This document shows positions 63,683 through 64,000 of a stretch of 64,000 nt of DNA, piece after piece. The DNA is from Bolinopsis microptera. Lineage: Eukaryota; Ctenophora; Tentaculata; Lobata; Bolinopsidae. Made by a program: the position numbers and the translations under genes. Every line of letters begins with the position of its first letter. Position 1 is the first letter of the stretch. The DNA is taken from contig NC_087073.1 of the NCBI RefSeq assembly GCF_026151205.1, positions 16,697,837 to 16,761,836 on the forward strand, given 5' to 3'. The notes below the pieces were generated by a model. That model was not told the DNA's origin. It saw only the letters and a list, made by a program, of their open reading frames with translations, and did no database searches.

Positions 63683-64000
63683 CTGAAAGAATTCATGTTT
63701 TAAATAAATAATAATAATAAAATTTGGTAGCTTAAACACAAACTCTAAGCCCAGTGGATAAACCACAAAACTTATGCTCTATTGTGTGAAACAAAGATAC
63801 TAGATCAAGATAACTATCAAGGAGTGTATGCATAGGACATAAAAAGTTTTGGAACGAAGATGACATGCTTATGAAGCGAGCTAACAGTCTAATTGCTAAT
63901 AAGTTCAAAAAGATCATGACATTAGGTTGCATCCTAAACAGTTTAAGCAAATAACATAAAGTTATATTGTCAATTAATCGCTCATGCCATAACTTTTCTT

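Overview
The window is animal (metazoan) nuclear DNA. Two spliced minus-strand host genes with many tiny exons cross it, and a third small gene lies inside an intron of one of them. The rest is AT-rich and packed with retrotransposons, foldback DNA elements and long homopolymer G/C runs. Short TTAGGG-type arrays, a trichoplein (ciliary/centrosomal) gene and a Ly6/uPAR-like GPI-anchored protein gene point to an invertebrate with cilia. I cannot fix the phylum from the sequence.

Layout. (1) 0.7-12.2 kb, minus strand: an unrecognised host gene of at least 11-12 exons. It has a run of 48-108 nt exons that are all multiples of three and all in phase 2, including a 441-bp tandem duplication that copied one exon. 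A 5'-truncated CR1-like LINE (5.7-9.56 kb) sits in one intron. (2) 13.8-19.0 kb, plus strand: an apparently intact CR1-type LINE. Its ORF1 joins an AlkB-like 2-oxoglutarate/Fe(II) dioxygenase to an SGNH esterase, and its ORF2 has a PHD-like finger, AP-endonuclease and reverse transcriptase. (3) 19-32.6 kb: mostly non-coding, with dispersed repeats, a telomere-like array, a hairpin family, a decayed minus-strand LINE (24.5-27.36 kb) and a TTAA-flanked poly-G foldback element (29.95-31.51 kb). (4) 32.7-63.7 kb, minus strand: nine exons of trichoplein (TCHP), with the 5' end beyond the window.

One TCHP intron (34.04-58.99 kb, about 25 kb) holds a deep stack of nested insertions. Penelope-like element 1 (13-bp target duplication) is split by a head-to-tail pair of restriction-like-endonuclease LINEs. 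The second of that pair is split by a full-length I-superfamily LINE flanked by an exceptionally long 227-bp direct repeat. Penelope-like element 2 (14-bp target duplication) is split by a 5-kb DNA element with poly-G terminal inverted repeats (7-bp target duplication). That element carries an unknown gene, itself split by a further LINE (11-bp target duplication). A 1.38-kb near-perfect palindrome with TTAA flanks lies just beyond. In the next upstream part of TCHP, a four-exon Ly6-like gene runs antisense (59.996-61.286 kb).

The strongest candidates for something undescribed are the AlkB-SGNH ORF1 of the LINE, the poly-G-terminated transposon with its unknown zinc-ribbon/basic protein, and the phase-2 micro-exon series with its recent exon duplication. 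All gene models come from reading frames, splice signals and phase agreement only; no transcript or database comparison was possible.
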